A stretch of 24,818 nt of DNA, from positions 21,463-46,280 of the forward strand of contig NAOQ01000230.1 of NCBI GenBank assembly GCA_002751075.1, in the 5' to 3' direction. The notes beneath the pieces were generated by a model. The model had not been told where the DNA came from. It saw only the letters and a list, made by a program, of their open reading frames with translations, and searched no databases. Made by a program: the position numbers and the translations under genes. This DNA is from Ichthyophonus hoferi. Taxonomy: Eukaryota > Opisthokonta > Ichthyosporea > Ichthyophonida > Ichthyophonidae. Positions 11,402-23,600 of the stretch are shown here, in pieces (within the stretch, counting starts at the first letter, position 1; the number at the start of each line of letters is the position of its first letter).

Positions 11402-14400
11402 CTAATGCATCAAATTCGATCTTTGTGACCCCTCTTTCTCCTTAGCCAGTGCTACCCCAGATAGGATATATTGGTTGAACTCGGGGTCTATCTCTGCCAT
11501 AATATTGGGTTCATCCGTGAAACACACAAACAAGGCTGTCACTGCACTTTCTAATGTCCCCATAACTAGGCCTACAGCTGTTCCAGTCACAATCAGCCCG
11601 GTGAAGAAAGCGGCTGCATACATGTTTGCCATAATGTGTTCGTTTTCAGCATTATTAACAGGTGACACATAGAATACAAGAAGAGCAAAGAGACCCGATA
11701 GAATCCCACTGGAGAATACAACACAGGTAGTCACCATACCAGTGAGTGTATTGTTCATAAGCCCATCTACACCAGAGCGACGGATCATTTCCATCTGAGG
11801 ACAGGTATACATATATGTAAGGGTGTGTGAAAAAACCAACAAAAGCAGGAAAAAACAGGCGAGAATAGGAATGATACATGTATGGGAGTATCAGGGTAGG
11901 GGATGAAAGAAAGAAATGTAAGAGAGAAGGATGAGAAAGAGAGAAAGTGGGCCAATCAAGTTATCTTGTTTTTCCGTTTCACCCACCAGTAAGGTGGTAT
12001 TGACATAGGGCAACATATGGTAGCGTAGAATTATATTATTCCCTATACAGTAGATGTATAAAAAGAAATGCAACGGAAACAGGCAGATATAGTAGAGATA
12101 GAAATAGTTGAGAAGGAAGAAACACGAATAGGATATGACATAGAAGTATAATAAAAGTAAAAAGAAATACATGACTAAAATCATTTGCTAATGAATTAAT
12201 TAATTAGGATTCATATCTGTTACCCAAACAGTAGAATCAGTAACACAAAGCCACAGAGACAAAATCACAATAGATGTTTAGATGTCATATTAATGAGAAG
12301 ATATATTAATATTTACCACTCCCTTGCCAGCCGTGACGTAGTCGACACCATAGATGGCTACATGCACAAAGGCAAAGTAATTGAAGGCTTCCAGCATACC
12401 CTCTACACAGCTGAGGATACAGGCAGAGATAAAGCGAACCACCATAAGCAGGGCATTATCTTCACGACTATTGTTAGACTGGGCCATAGCACGAAGGATC
12501 TAAGGGGAAAGAGAAGGAGGGAGGAAGAGAGGGACATAAACAAAAAAAGAGTAGATAACAACATAGAGGGAATAAAGAAAGGAGAAGCAAAAGAAGAGAG
12601 TGTTAGTTGATACATACCGAAGTGCATTGCTTACACAAATGAATGTTTACACAATAGCATACCACTGAGTTGCCGCACATATATATCCTACATATATATC
12701 GTTATCACTAGTCTATTATATCATTCTACGAATATGGTCAATATTAAGGCATCTATCAACCACATATAATGTTGCAATCGGGTTATAGATCACAATGTTT
12801 ACACAATATATATATATATACATGACCAATAAAAAACTATGATAAATATATTTATTTAGCCGCCACTATAAAATAATAACTTCTCTAGTATTAGAATAAA
12901 CAATTAAGTATGTTTATAGACCAATGAATCCATTGATAACCATTTCTATATAGACTAAGGTATATGTCAAAATGACATCAACCTAACATTGAGGCCTCAT
13001 GCTAATCATTCCCCTTGATAGATGTACTGCATGCATCTCTAGAGATATGCTAAGTTATCTTATCAAGGGACATAGATAAAACTTTAGTATTGCTTCATTA
13101 TTTACAAAGTGTCCCAGGGGATCGTATCAACCACATGTTAATAATAGATGCACCTACCATCACAAATTCCCACCATATATAGATATGTATGTATGTATAG
13201 TATTTTGAGTTGACAATCATATATGAGTAGAACATGGGACAAATATACGATGGGATACACAGTGGTTCAGATGGCAGGTGAGACATAAGATATATCACAA
13301 ACAAATATATAAAGAGAAAGAAGAAAAGTAAAGGGGGAAGGCGGCACGTATAGTATTAAATGAAAAACATCAAACATCAAACATCAGATTTTAGTTATTC
13401 CACTATGAATGCAATTTACATGTCATACCAGTCAATAACATTAACATAGGTATATATGCCGAGCAATATTTCGAGAAAAAGAGAAAGAGAGCTAAAAAAG
13501 AGAGCAATACAACATAACATAACATACCCTCACAAGTGTGATCAATAGACTACCAAAGGAGATAGCACCTAGCCCCTTAGTAAGTGCATAGACAAATGAT
13601 TTACGACCTGCCCCACTGGCTTCAGTTAAGGAGAAGTAATAGCGACCAATAGTGCCTGCTACAGTGGTGTGGACCACATTCTTCATCACCTGTAGGTAGA
13701 TAAGCATGGGGCTATGTATAAGTATGTATAACGTATTGTGTATGCATGTTTCCAGTATATATGTTATATGTATATGTACACCCGGTGCAATGTGTAGACA
13801 AGTGTTACACACACATATATATATATATAAGTACAACTATATGACAGCCTTATAGCTAGTAATGAGTATCTGTAGATTAGCATATACATGCAAAGGGAAA
13901 GGGTATAAATAATGTATGAAGACACATTTTTCAATCAAAGCCTACTGCATAATGCCCAAGCATTCACCCTCTCATCCCTCACCAGTACAGAATGACTATA
14001 CAATAAATAATCAAACCTATCCATCCTACCTCCAATAGCCATAACATACTGGCCACTTGATAGAAAGCTAATATGTTGTAGGTCCTGTTGTTATGATCGG
14101 AAGATGCATATAGAGTTGTTCCCTGTGTGCATAAGAGAGAGAGGACAGAAAGGAAAAAAAGGCGAGAGGAAAAAATTGGTAGCCCATAGTGAAGGAGAGA
14201 TAGATATGCTTTAGACAATAGCCGCAGTCCATCCATTCATACATGAAATATGTAATTTGTAAACATACTAAGGTCGAGGTAAAATGAAAAAAGGGTGAAA
14301 TTGATGGGGGTAATATTTATGAAAATGTTTTGTTCGGGGAATAGAACTAGAGGTAAAGAAGAATGATACAATAGTAAGAGAGCATAGACAATATCTATAA

Positions 14401-15848
14401 AAACATCGTTTATAGGTAATTGTTAGTTATTGGTGATTGGAATTATAGAGGACCCTGTAGGAATATCTTGAGGGAGGAGAGAGGAAAGATACAGTAGAAA
14501 TCAATAAATATAAATGATGTATAACAAGGCAGGAGAAGAGAGAGAGAGAAAGAGATGATAAAGCAACCTCTGTCATATAGATATTAACATGATAGAAAAT
14601 GAAAGCCTTACCACAATGGCCACCAAGTAGTATACACTCAAGGTCCACTGGACAAGCATCATGGCAAACACAGCCCAGTACACAGGGTGTTTAGCGAGGG
14701 CATGGGTACCAACCCGCATGGCGACACCGGTGAATTCAAAGAGATCCCTACGGGACTTATACCACCACACACAACAGCCCGCACTTAGCAACAAGAGTAA
14801 TCCTATCATTATGGTGGCCGGATGGAAGAAGCAAGGCAAAGCAGTAACCACTAAGAAAGATACTGTACCCCAGAAGGAGAAATAGAGCAATTGAAGAGGG
14901 TGGGTACGAGCTAGTTGGGTAAAGAGCAAGGAGAACAGAACGCCAAAGCCAATACTCATAGCTAACACCCTGCCGAAAGTAGGGCCATACATATCAATGC
15001 TCTTCATATCAACTGGCTTATGTTGTTCTGTTCCGAAAGCAAAAAAAAGAAGAGGAGAGCTAGTTAGATGGAGATAAATGAAATAGTAAAAAGGAAGCAC
15101 AATAAAAAAAGTAAACAGGAGATAAGAGGTAGAAAAAAGAATGAGGCTATTATACTAAAACAAATAAATAAGAGGCAACATATACGGTTAAGGTATCTTT
15201 AATAGCATCAAAGCTAATGATATTAATTGGTTTATAAAGATATAGTTATATAGAGAGAGATGGGGAAAGGAAGCCAATGGTAAGAGCATACGTTTTAAAA
15301 TACAAATCACTGTAGGGTAGGTGGGTATAACACGCTAGCCAGAGCCAATGATGCATCAGGAGGCCCTACTAGGTGTGCTAATTAATGAGAATAGTTCACG
15401 CATTCGTAATAACTCACTCTACATATACATGACTATCTATGTCCTCATACCGTTACTTTACATTACATACAGTGTATAGCAAGCATATAGATAACTCACC
15501 CAAGCGTACAAACATCTTGATAGACCAAATACAGGAAAAGAAGGAAGCGAGAGTATTAACAAGAAAGAAAGCCAGCATCCAGGTGTTGGTCCATTTAGGA
15601 TCCTCAGGAAACCGAGCAAATGTAGAGATATAGGCAGGAGGTGGGATGGACTCATCAACTGGATAGGTATTAATGCCAGCACTAGTGGGTACGAGAGGTT
15701 CAGTGGAGTGGAATGATGTGAGAACAGGAGGGTAGGCTGTATCAGGAGAGTGTATAATATCGTCCTCATCATAGTGCGTGTCTTCATTGTAGGGTGGGGG
15801 CATACTATCCCCACTCTCAACATCCACAAGCCGTTGTTTGTCCGACAT
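11402..15848 (-). CDS. PNS1-like: Choline-transporter-like membrane protein (PNS1/SLC44 family), complete, six exons
   Basis: A multipass transporter of the CTL family, whose characterised animal members carry choline or related cations; yeast Pns1 itself has no settled substrate. Exons on the minus strand are 15500-15848, 14612-15027, 14030-14122, 13528-13689, 12317-12499 and 11402-11794, all with GT-AG borders and matching phases, giving 531 residues (yeast Pns1 is about 540). Residues 1-80 are a cytosolic tail with PPxY motifs at 17-20 (PPPY) and 70-73 (PPAY). FPEDPKWTNTW at 80-90 precedes the first membrane segment, about ten segments in all. Family blocks include VMKNVVHTTVAGTIGRYYF (exon 4), AISFGSLLITLVR just before intron 4, and YFAFVHVAIYG (exon 5). 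RRSGVDGLMNNTLTG and ESAVTALFVCFTDEP are in exon 6. The start at 15848 is the most family-like Met. An in-frame Met 25 codons upstream (15923) exists, but CATACAG at 15860-15866 looks like an acceptor of a leader intron. It appears intact. I prefer PNS1-like over vertebrate CTL1-5 subtypes. Confidence 0.94.
11795..15499 (-). other. Introns of the transporter gene
   Basis: In transcript order: 15028-15499, 14123-14611, 13690-14029, 12500-13527 and 11795-12316. Most acceptors follow clear pyrimidine tracts (minus-strand CCCCTTAG, CTACCTACAG, CACACAG). The 1,028-base fourth intron holds short AT repeats and nothing gene-like. Confidence 0.85.
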
Positions 15849-15859
15849 GTTTGAAAAAG

Positions 15860-16854
15860 CTGTATGAGAAATGATATCAAGTGTTAGTGAATGGGGTTGA
15901 CATAGTTGTAAGTGAATTTCCATTGTATGTCTTTATAAGTATAATAAAGTTACCTGTATATACTTTCAACCTAGTTCTCCAGTTTCCCCTAGTAAACAGT
16001 ATTATTGCTCACTTAAAATTTCTACTGTTTGTTTTATGATTATGAATCTTTAATTTATGCTTTGAGCGGCCATTCCCGGTCGATTACCGAATTGTATGAT
16101 TGGTCTTCTATTTTAAATTTATACGTATGGCATACTAAGATGATGATTTATACCGTATAATAGACTTATAATTTTAATTTTACATTTGGTAACTATGTTG
16201 TTTAAGTTGAGTTGTTAGACATGTATAATCTATATGAAAACATTAAATTTAATGCTAACTAGAGTTATAAATTTGTTTTTTATATTGAATATTAAATATT
16301 TTCTGTTTTATTTTTATTTGGGGTTTATGAAACCAAGTATTGATTGCTTAATTGCGTCACTTGCAGCCTACTCTATCATTCAGCGTAAGCTACTTCATAT
16401 AACCACTAATTGTGTTAGTTTAAATATAAATAAAACTATTAAATTTACATTTGAACGAGTTTACTGAGCCAATTCAATGAACCAATGATATACTGGTTTA
16501 AAAATGCGTGGGTTAAAAATTTAAATAGCCCTGACAAATCTAAATCATGCCATATGACGTCATAGACACTATCTATTCCAATCTAGGCTCTAACGAATGA
16601 GGAAATAAGAGAGTAAGATTTTAACCTTCCAATGAACGAATTATTCGATAAAATATAAGCACATTAACAGGACAGGCCTAATAGCTTTCATAATTGGTTG
16701 GCTGGCAGGCACCGGTTGCACAATAAAATGCCAGCTTGTTTGTTATACCGCACTTATTGTCTAATATTATAATTTATGTATTATTATATAGAAAGATTGT
16801 TAGGAAAAGCCTAAGTTGTTAGCACAGACCTAGATGGTAAATATATAATAGAGA
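15860..16854. promoter_or_regulatory. Head-to-head intergenic region between transporter and OTUD3-like genes
   Basis: About 1 kb of AT-rich DNA from which the transporter (minus) and, if the proposed first exon is right, the OTUD3-like gene (plus) would both be transcribed. CCAAT occurs at about 16479-16490 and 16628-16634, and TTGG at about 16693-16697. GCTGGCA at 16701-16707 pairs with TGCCAGC at 16729-16735 to form a possible 7-bp hairpin stem. A 77-codon frame at 16234-16467 is AT-driven and not taken as a gene. No TATA box stands out for either gene. Confidence 0.35.
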
Positions 16855-16903
16855 ATGGGGCGACAGGCAAAGCAAAAGAAAGAAGAAAGAAAGAAAACAA
16901 AAT
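16855..16903 (+). CDS. Candidate first coding exon of the OTUD3-like gene
   Basis: ATG at 16855 opens MGRQAKQKKEERKKTK, a short lysine-rich start of the kind found at the N terminus of OTUD3 proteins, then reaches a possible donor GTGAAT at 16904. The exon would be 49 bases and end in phase 1. The next secure exon is read in phase 0 if it starts at 18939, so at least one further exon must lie between. The frame runs on through a CTAC repeat to a nearby stop if unspliced. Placement rests on resemblance and position only. Confidence 0.4.
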
Positions 16904-16918
16904 GTGAATATTCATACC

Positions 16919-16943
16919 TCTCCCTACCTACCTACCTACCTAC
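16919..16943 (+). repeat. CTAC tetranucleotide microsatellite
   Basis: About five tandem CTAC units, just after the candidate first exon of the OTUD3-like gene, followed by related CATA-rich sequence. Confidence 0.75.
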
Positions 16944-17716
16944 ATAAATATACATACATACCTACACAAATATGCATAAGCACCACACCATCTCACGCAT
17001 ATTATAGCCCATAAATTTCTCCACGCATTCGACCTGTCTTATATAATGCTAAAGAATATTAGCCAAGCATGCGTTGAGGTGCACCTGTTATAGGTTGGGT
17101 AGCTGAATTGCAAGTTAAAACCTGTTCATCTATGTTGTTCTTACAGCCTTATATTTATATGGGTTTTCTCTCTCCACCTCTTAGTTATGCATAATCACAC
17201 AAGAGACCCAGGTTTCTTATTCTTTTACTTTTCTAACCCTATTGTTACCCTTGCCTTATATATATTTATCATGTGGTGTCGAGGGCGCTGGCTCTTACAT
17301 CTTACCTTAGCGTACCTCCACTTCCGAGTGTGTAAATGAGAATATCAGAATACTTCTTCTATATTGACTTAGAAAGATAAATAGCACAACAAGCAGAGTC
17401 CCACCTGGCCTACATACACACACACACACACACATATATATATCTATCCTTGTCATCCAGTCCTTCACAGACACTTTTACACACATATCCTATATAGCAG
17501 TAACAGTATATAGCCCTTTGTCGCTATTAGGTCTCTAATCACGAATGATCTACATATAGTATCAAAAAGAAATAAAATTAATGAACATTGTGGCCAATTA
17601 AGATGATCATAGAAAACAGAGAATGACCCAATAAGAAAAGGATATTTCTTTATAGCATAGAGTCCAAATACCACGTTCTCCTGTTACTATATTAATTATT
17701 TAATGGGTTATATCAA

Positions 17717-18003
17717 GATTACTATTGGTCTATTCAATGCTTACTATTGGTGTATCCTATGACTAGTACTGGAAGATCCAGCAATTGCTATTGGCCTATA
17801 CAGCCTTTACTAGTAGTTTATCCAACAATTACTATTGGTCAATACAGCATTTACTAGTAGTTTATCCAGCAATTACTATTGCTCAATATAACATTTACTA
17901 GTAGTTTATCTAACAATTACTATTGGCTTACATAACATTTACTAATATTTTATCTACCAATTACTATTGGCTTATATAGCCTTTACTAGTAGTTTGTATC
18001 ATG
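17717..18003 (+). repeat. 44-bp minisatellite carrying a CCAAT box in nearly every unit
   Basis: The block TTACTATTGG recurs at 17741, 17785 (variant TTGCTATTGG), 17829, 17873 (degenerate), 17917 and 17961, exactly 44 bases apart. An additional copy at 17719 is offset by a half-unit of 22. The rest of each unit reads roughly CAATACAGCATTTACTAGTAG then TTTATCCAAC. All but one unit keep ATTGG, the inverse of CCAAT. It lies in the presumed first intron of the OTUD3-like gene. Confidence 0.9.
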
Positions 18004-18062
18004 ATTATTTAACTATTATACCACAATTTATTGGTTTATCTGACCAATGTGCATTACTACAG

Positions 18063-18073
18063 GTTCTTCGCGG
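18063..18073 (+). CDS. Possible 11-base micro-exon of the OTUD3-like gene
   Basis: GTTCTTCGCGG lies between a good acceptor (CATTACTACAG) and a good donor (GTGAGG). It enters in phase 1 and leaves in phase 0, exactly what is needed to join the candidate exon at 16855-16903 to the exon at 18939. It would add Cys-Ser-Ser-Arg. Such a short match to consensus can arise by chance. Confidence 0.2.
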
Positions 18074-18093
18074 GTGAGGGAAAGTAAAGAATG

Positions 18094-18346
18094 GGTAAGA
18101 TATAGTAAGATATAGTAACATATAGTAAGATATAGTAACATATAGTAAGATAGAGTAAGATATAGTAAGATAGAGTAAGATATAGTAAGATATAGTAAGA
18201 TATAGTAAGATATAGTAAGATATAGTAAGATATAGTAAGATATAGTCAGATATAGTAAGATATAGTAAGATATAGTAAGACATAGTAAGATATAATAAGA
18301 TATAATACGATGGAGTAAGATATAGTAAGATAAAGTAAGATGTAGT
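18094..18346 (+). repeat. 10-bp satellite (TATAGTAAGA)n
   Basis: About 25 tandem units of TATAGTAAGA with scattered single-base variants, starting some 20 bases after the possible micro-exon donor. On the minus strand it produces a spurious 133-codon frame rich in Tyr, Leu and Ile. Confidence 0.93.
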
Positions 18347-18938
18347 ACCTAATCGAAGTAATATATGTGTGCTTTCCGTCGGTATTGAACGTTTTGGTTG
18401 ATACAATATTTGATACGTGCTATTACCTTAAATATAGTATCCTATTATAATTGGAGGCTATAGATAAAACATGGAGTAAACAGATGGGAGCTATAAATAG
18501 ACAGGCCAATGAGAGAGAAGGAGCAAGGGATATCATAGATGGCAATAGGATGGGATGAGGGTGCTCATGACTTTGAATTTCTTATTGTTACCCCCTAGTG
18601 ATACTCGTGCTTATTTTTCTCTTTCATGTCTCTTAATCTTCAGATATAGCCAATTATCATCCAGATTGATTGACTTCATATTGGGCATGTTTTAAAGTAG
18701 GTTTTATTTTCATATACATTTCCCACATTCAATCTGGCCAATTACAACCATATATATATGTTTTTATATGGTCTACAGTTTTCATACATTACAAATACCC
18801 AATAGTTGACCGGCCGCTAATTATCTGTATACTCTCACATTCACACACGCTTACATATATACATACATACACACACGCACCTATTACCGATTTACATACA
18901 CATACACATACATATACATATACAAAAACATACTTTAG

Positions 18939-20602
18939 ACCACACCCTCCACTCTAAATAAAGAGGAATCTTTAAAATTTAACAGCCAATTATTACCCTT
19001 TGGCCGACAATTAAAAGAGGTCCTTGGAGATGGTAACTGTCTGTTCAGGTATTATACACGATTAAGGCTACTATCTCATACGTCATTCCTATTCCATATG
19101 GATAATATCATGTAATACCTTATAATATAACTTTATCTAATATAATATATAATATAAAATAGTATAATATAGTAATATAGCATAATATAATACAATATAA
19201 TACAATACCATACCATACCATATAATACAATACAATACAATACAATACAATACAATACAATATAATACAATACAATACAATACACTACAACACAATACAA
19301 TATAATATAATATAATACAATATTAGTTAACAATATTTTATTCAACAGGGCCCTAGCCGACCAAATAAACGGTAATACCTCTACGTTCACACATACAATT
19401 GGCACATATATAACATATGTAACCTGCGGCCAACTTGATTTCTTCTCTTTCTCTTGTGGATTTCATTTCCTTCTATCTTTTATTTAAGACTACAAGATTT
19501 ATTGTTGCGTATTTATGCATCTATGGTTGTGAGTTTGTTTTTGTTGCATTTTATACACCTATCTACACGCGTCTTTAATTAAGAACTCTTATATATATAT
19601 ATATTTCTGTCTTTTCTCTTGTTTTGTTTTCTCTCTCTTCTGTATTATACTACTTTTTATATTGATTACATACTTTATTTTACTACCATACACAACTAGA
19701 AATAGATAGTATTTTGAGTATATATATATATCTACAGTTTCCTATATTTTGTTTATTAGTTTTAATTTTTCGCTATGATAGGTCTGAAATAACATTTGAA
19801 ATCAACATTCGTTTAAAGCCATGTGTTGTTATATCGTATTTTGCTCGTCTTATTTTTTTATAAAAAATATTGGAAGAAACTTATTGGGTTAAATAGAGGT
19901 GAGGGGTGAGGATAACAGACCAATAAGAAGTATATATGCATACCTATATTTGTAAAGGTATAAGGGTTTGCCAATCAACATACAGTATAGGACTATCTAC
20001 TGCCATCATTACCTTCCCTGATTGGTTATATTTAGCCATGTTATGAATCCTTCATGATATCTTGTATGAAAATACTTATTGTTCGTGTAGAATTGTATCT
20101 TTAAATAGTCGGTACTGTTTACAATGAGGTTTCACTTGGTAAGTATGAGTTAGACATTAATTAATGACAATTAATTAATTTCATGATGCCACCAATTATA
20201 TTGGATTAGGACTAGATGCTTAGTGCAGCCTACCACGTAAATTTACCATGGTTTAAATAATGTTGGGCATTTGCATTTTAATTACACATAGTGATGAATG
20301 ATACATATGCGATACGTACATACAGCTATAGTACTGGGTTATATTGTAAGATATTGTAAGATATTGCAAGATAAATGCACAGGCCTGTCTTTTTGTGATA
20401 CTAACAATGCAATCGGTTACTCTTCGCTACCCGTACACCGTACACTTATATCACAGCCTATTTTTATTATTATTTATAACATACATAGCTTTTCCTTTCC
20501 TTCTCCTCCTCCATATATATATATATATAATTTAATTAATTAAAAATTAATTAAAATTAATTTAGTTTCAAGGTCTTCTAATTTGTAACCAATTATTTCA
20601 GT

Positions 20603-20638
<36 letters not shown>

Positions 20639-23600
20639 TAGTATTCAAAAACTGAGCACAAACGACAACAACAACAAATACCATCTCAGAATAATGCATT
20701 TCATTAACCATTACAAGGGAAGTATGTACACATTCATACACATCCTTTTTTTTCTGTCTCTCCCTATATATATATATATATATATACATATGCTTCTTTC
20801 TTGTTGTTGTTGTAAACCTGATAAGTATTACATCCTCTCTCTCTCTCTCTATCAACCCCTACTTTCTACCTTTCTACCTTTCTACCTTTCTACCTTTCTA
20901 TGCTTTTTAGGTGACGATGGCTTGCACGCTGAGTATAGACTGAGAATTGTGGAGTATATGAGAAAACACAGAGGTGATTTTGAACCCTTTGTTGAAGATG
21001 ATGTGTAAGACAGTGTGTGCTTGTAGGCTTATTAATAATTAATTAATTAGTTAATCAGTATGGTATGATTAGTATGATTAGCACTGATATTTTACAGCTG
21101 GTGATTAGGTAATTATATATGAATAGTGAATAGCAAACATTTATTATATGACAACACTTATATTTATTCTAATATATCTGGCCCCTTATCCATTATTATT
21201 AAAACATATACCCAATCACATATCACATGTATACTGTTATGCCTATATAACAAGACCATTAATATAGTAAAGTCTCTATTGTCATATTAAGCTTGCATAT
21301 AGACCAATAGAGCTAAATTATTTACTACATAATATTTTAATTGATTAGGTTCTTGTCAGTAAGATAGTATTATATTTATATATTTTCTAGTTGTAACTAT
21401 GGTTATCTATGATTATATGCATGTATACATACATACATCACCCTATTTTCAGTACATTAACACGTACATATTTACATACATACATAATAATAGAATATGA
21501 CTCCAGAGATAGTACAATGCAGTATTTATGAGTATATGATAATATAGTATATAATACTATAGCATATAGTATATAGTAATATAGTAATACAATAACATAG
21601 CACATAGTAATATAATAATATAATAATATAATAATATAGTATATAGTATATAATAATATAATAATATAGTATCTAGTATATAGTATATAGTAATATAATA
21701 ATACAGTATATAGTATCTAATATATAGGTAGGATGCCCACATACCTACATACTAGAGTTCAGTTCAGAAGAAGCAAATAAGTGATTGAAAAAATAATAAA
21801 AACATTTTATGAGAGGCACTAAAGAAATTATTAGGCCTTACAGTGTTAACTTTATTTATCACCATTTCCTGGCTTTTCTTTATGTATATACCATTATTAT
21901 TAATCATTATTATTAATCATTATCATTTCAGTTCATATGCAATTTATACCTCATAGATTCTCATGGCATAAAAAATTATAAAAGTAACCAATAAAATATA
22001 TTTTAGCTTTTCGTTCCGTCCTGATATAGCTATACTCGTTGTCTACTACTAGCATTTCATTGGTCAATAAATCACATAGATTTCTTACCTATACATTCTA
22101 TTGGTAGATCCTTTGATGATCATATCAAGTCATTGGCTGAGAATGGGACCTTTGGAGGGAATGATTCGATAGTGGCATTTGCCCGTCTTATGAAAGTATG
22201 TTATTTATACCTACCAATTAATTTGCAGTGTTGTTTGCGTTATGCATATATATAAGCAGTTGTCTATATGCATGCTTATCTAAACAGTTATACATATGAA
22301 GCCTTTTTTATATATTATTCTACATGAACATATATATTATATTTCTATGTATGGTTATTTATATATATATATATATAACTATATACGTTTCCATATATGA
22401 GCATGAATGTGTATTTGCATGTGGTAGTTATTGGTCAAATAGAGTTTATGCATGCCTACACGCGATGGCCAATGCTCTATTTATATATTTTGGATGAAGG
22501 GATTATGAGGAAGCATGGTATAAATGCATAAGTAAAAGATAACCAATGAGTGAGGGCTATTAAACAAGTCTAAATGTATATACATACTATATAATCTCCA
22601 CTTATGTTATGGTTTTCCTTACGGGTTCTGCTACTCTATCTAAATTCTTTATTCTCCTGTCTCGTTATCTGTGTGTATCACTTATCTTACATTCCATCCA
22701 ACTAATTAATAATGAATTAATAATGAATTAGTAATTAATCATATACGAGCCCACTACATATGATATGGATTTCTATACTTGAAGTAATGCCTGCACAAAC
22801 AAACCCCGTGACCTACAGCCAATCACATATTCTCCTTTCCATGTACTCGGTTTCTTTAATTTTTCTCACACGATTTCCCTCTGATGTGTAGGTGAACGTG
22901 ACTATTCACCGATTGGATGCACCGATATGGGACGTAGTGTGTGGGCCGTCCAAAGAGATCCCTACTATCCATCTAGTGTATATGGTTTTCTTTTTCTCAC
23001 TGCATATGTATAGCAATAGTATTGTCTGCCAATCTCTTTCCAGTGAGCTCGACCATCTGTTAGATAGCTCTCTATATTATATTATATTATATTATGTTAT
23101 GTTATATTATATTATGTTATAATGTTATATCTACCCACCCTCTACCACTACAGCCTTTTACATGTCCCCTAACAACCGTAGTAACAGATTCTATATATTA
23201 CTCCCATTACAAATATTATATTTAAATCATAAATTAGTAGGTTTAATAAGGTTATTTTCTGTGGATGGTTTTGAAATAGGTTGCATTATGGCTATTAACT
23301 ATGTATTTATGATATTCTGTTGTTCTGTAGTTAGTATTTTATATACATATATATGTACATATATACATGTGTACACATATGCTTCTATTATTATATCTTA
23401 TCTAGGAGCGTTGGAGAAAGGTTCATATCATACACATATTTTATGCATAGCATGATTATGAGCCAATATAATTGGCTGACAAGGGCCAACTATCAGATTC
23501 CATGACTTTGAACACTATTCCTCCACCACACTATTGGATGATGCTGAGCAACCAATAGAGGCGTCCATTGCCCCTCAAAAGGTGAGGCGTCAATGTGTCA

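Larger units (their letters stand above)
19372..20910 (+). other. Long intron of the OTUD3-like gene, repeat rich
   Basis: A 1,539-base intron between the micro-exon and the exon at 20911. It has AT-rich filler, (TA)n tracts at about 20607-20635 and 20765-20785, a CT microsatellite at about 20836-20850 and an 8-bp pyrimidine repeat before the acceptor. No nested gene is supported. Confidence 0.8.

Noticed and set aside
14661-14885. Plus-strand frame antisense to transporter exon 2
   Set aside because: The minus strand here encodes conserved transmembrane segments with correct splice sites, so the plus-strand frame is a shadow.
18005-18406. 133-codon minus-strand frame rich in YILLYLTIS repeats
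   Set aside because: It is a translation of the 10-bp satellite; the period of ten bases and its composition explain it without any gene.
19133-19405. 90-codon minus-strand frame rich in Tyr, Ile and Leu
   Set aside because: It follows from the pentanucleotide satellite and runs antisense across the OTUD3 micro-exon.
20604-21008. 134-codon continuous plus-strand frame ending in FEPFVEDDV
   Set aside because: Only the part from 20911 is a real OTUD3 exon; the upstream part is translation of TA, CT and CTTTCTAC repeats and lies in the intron.
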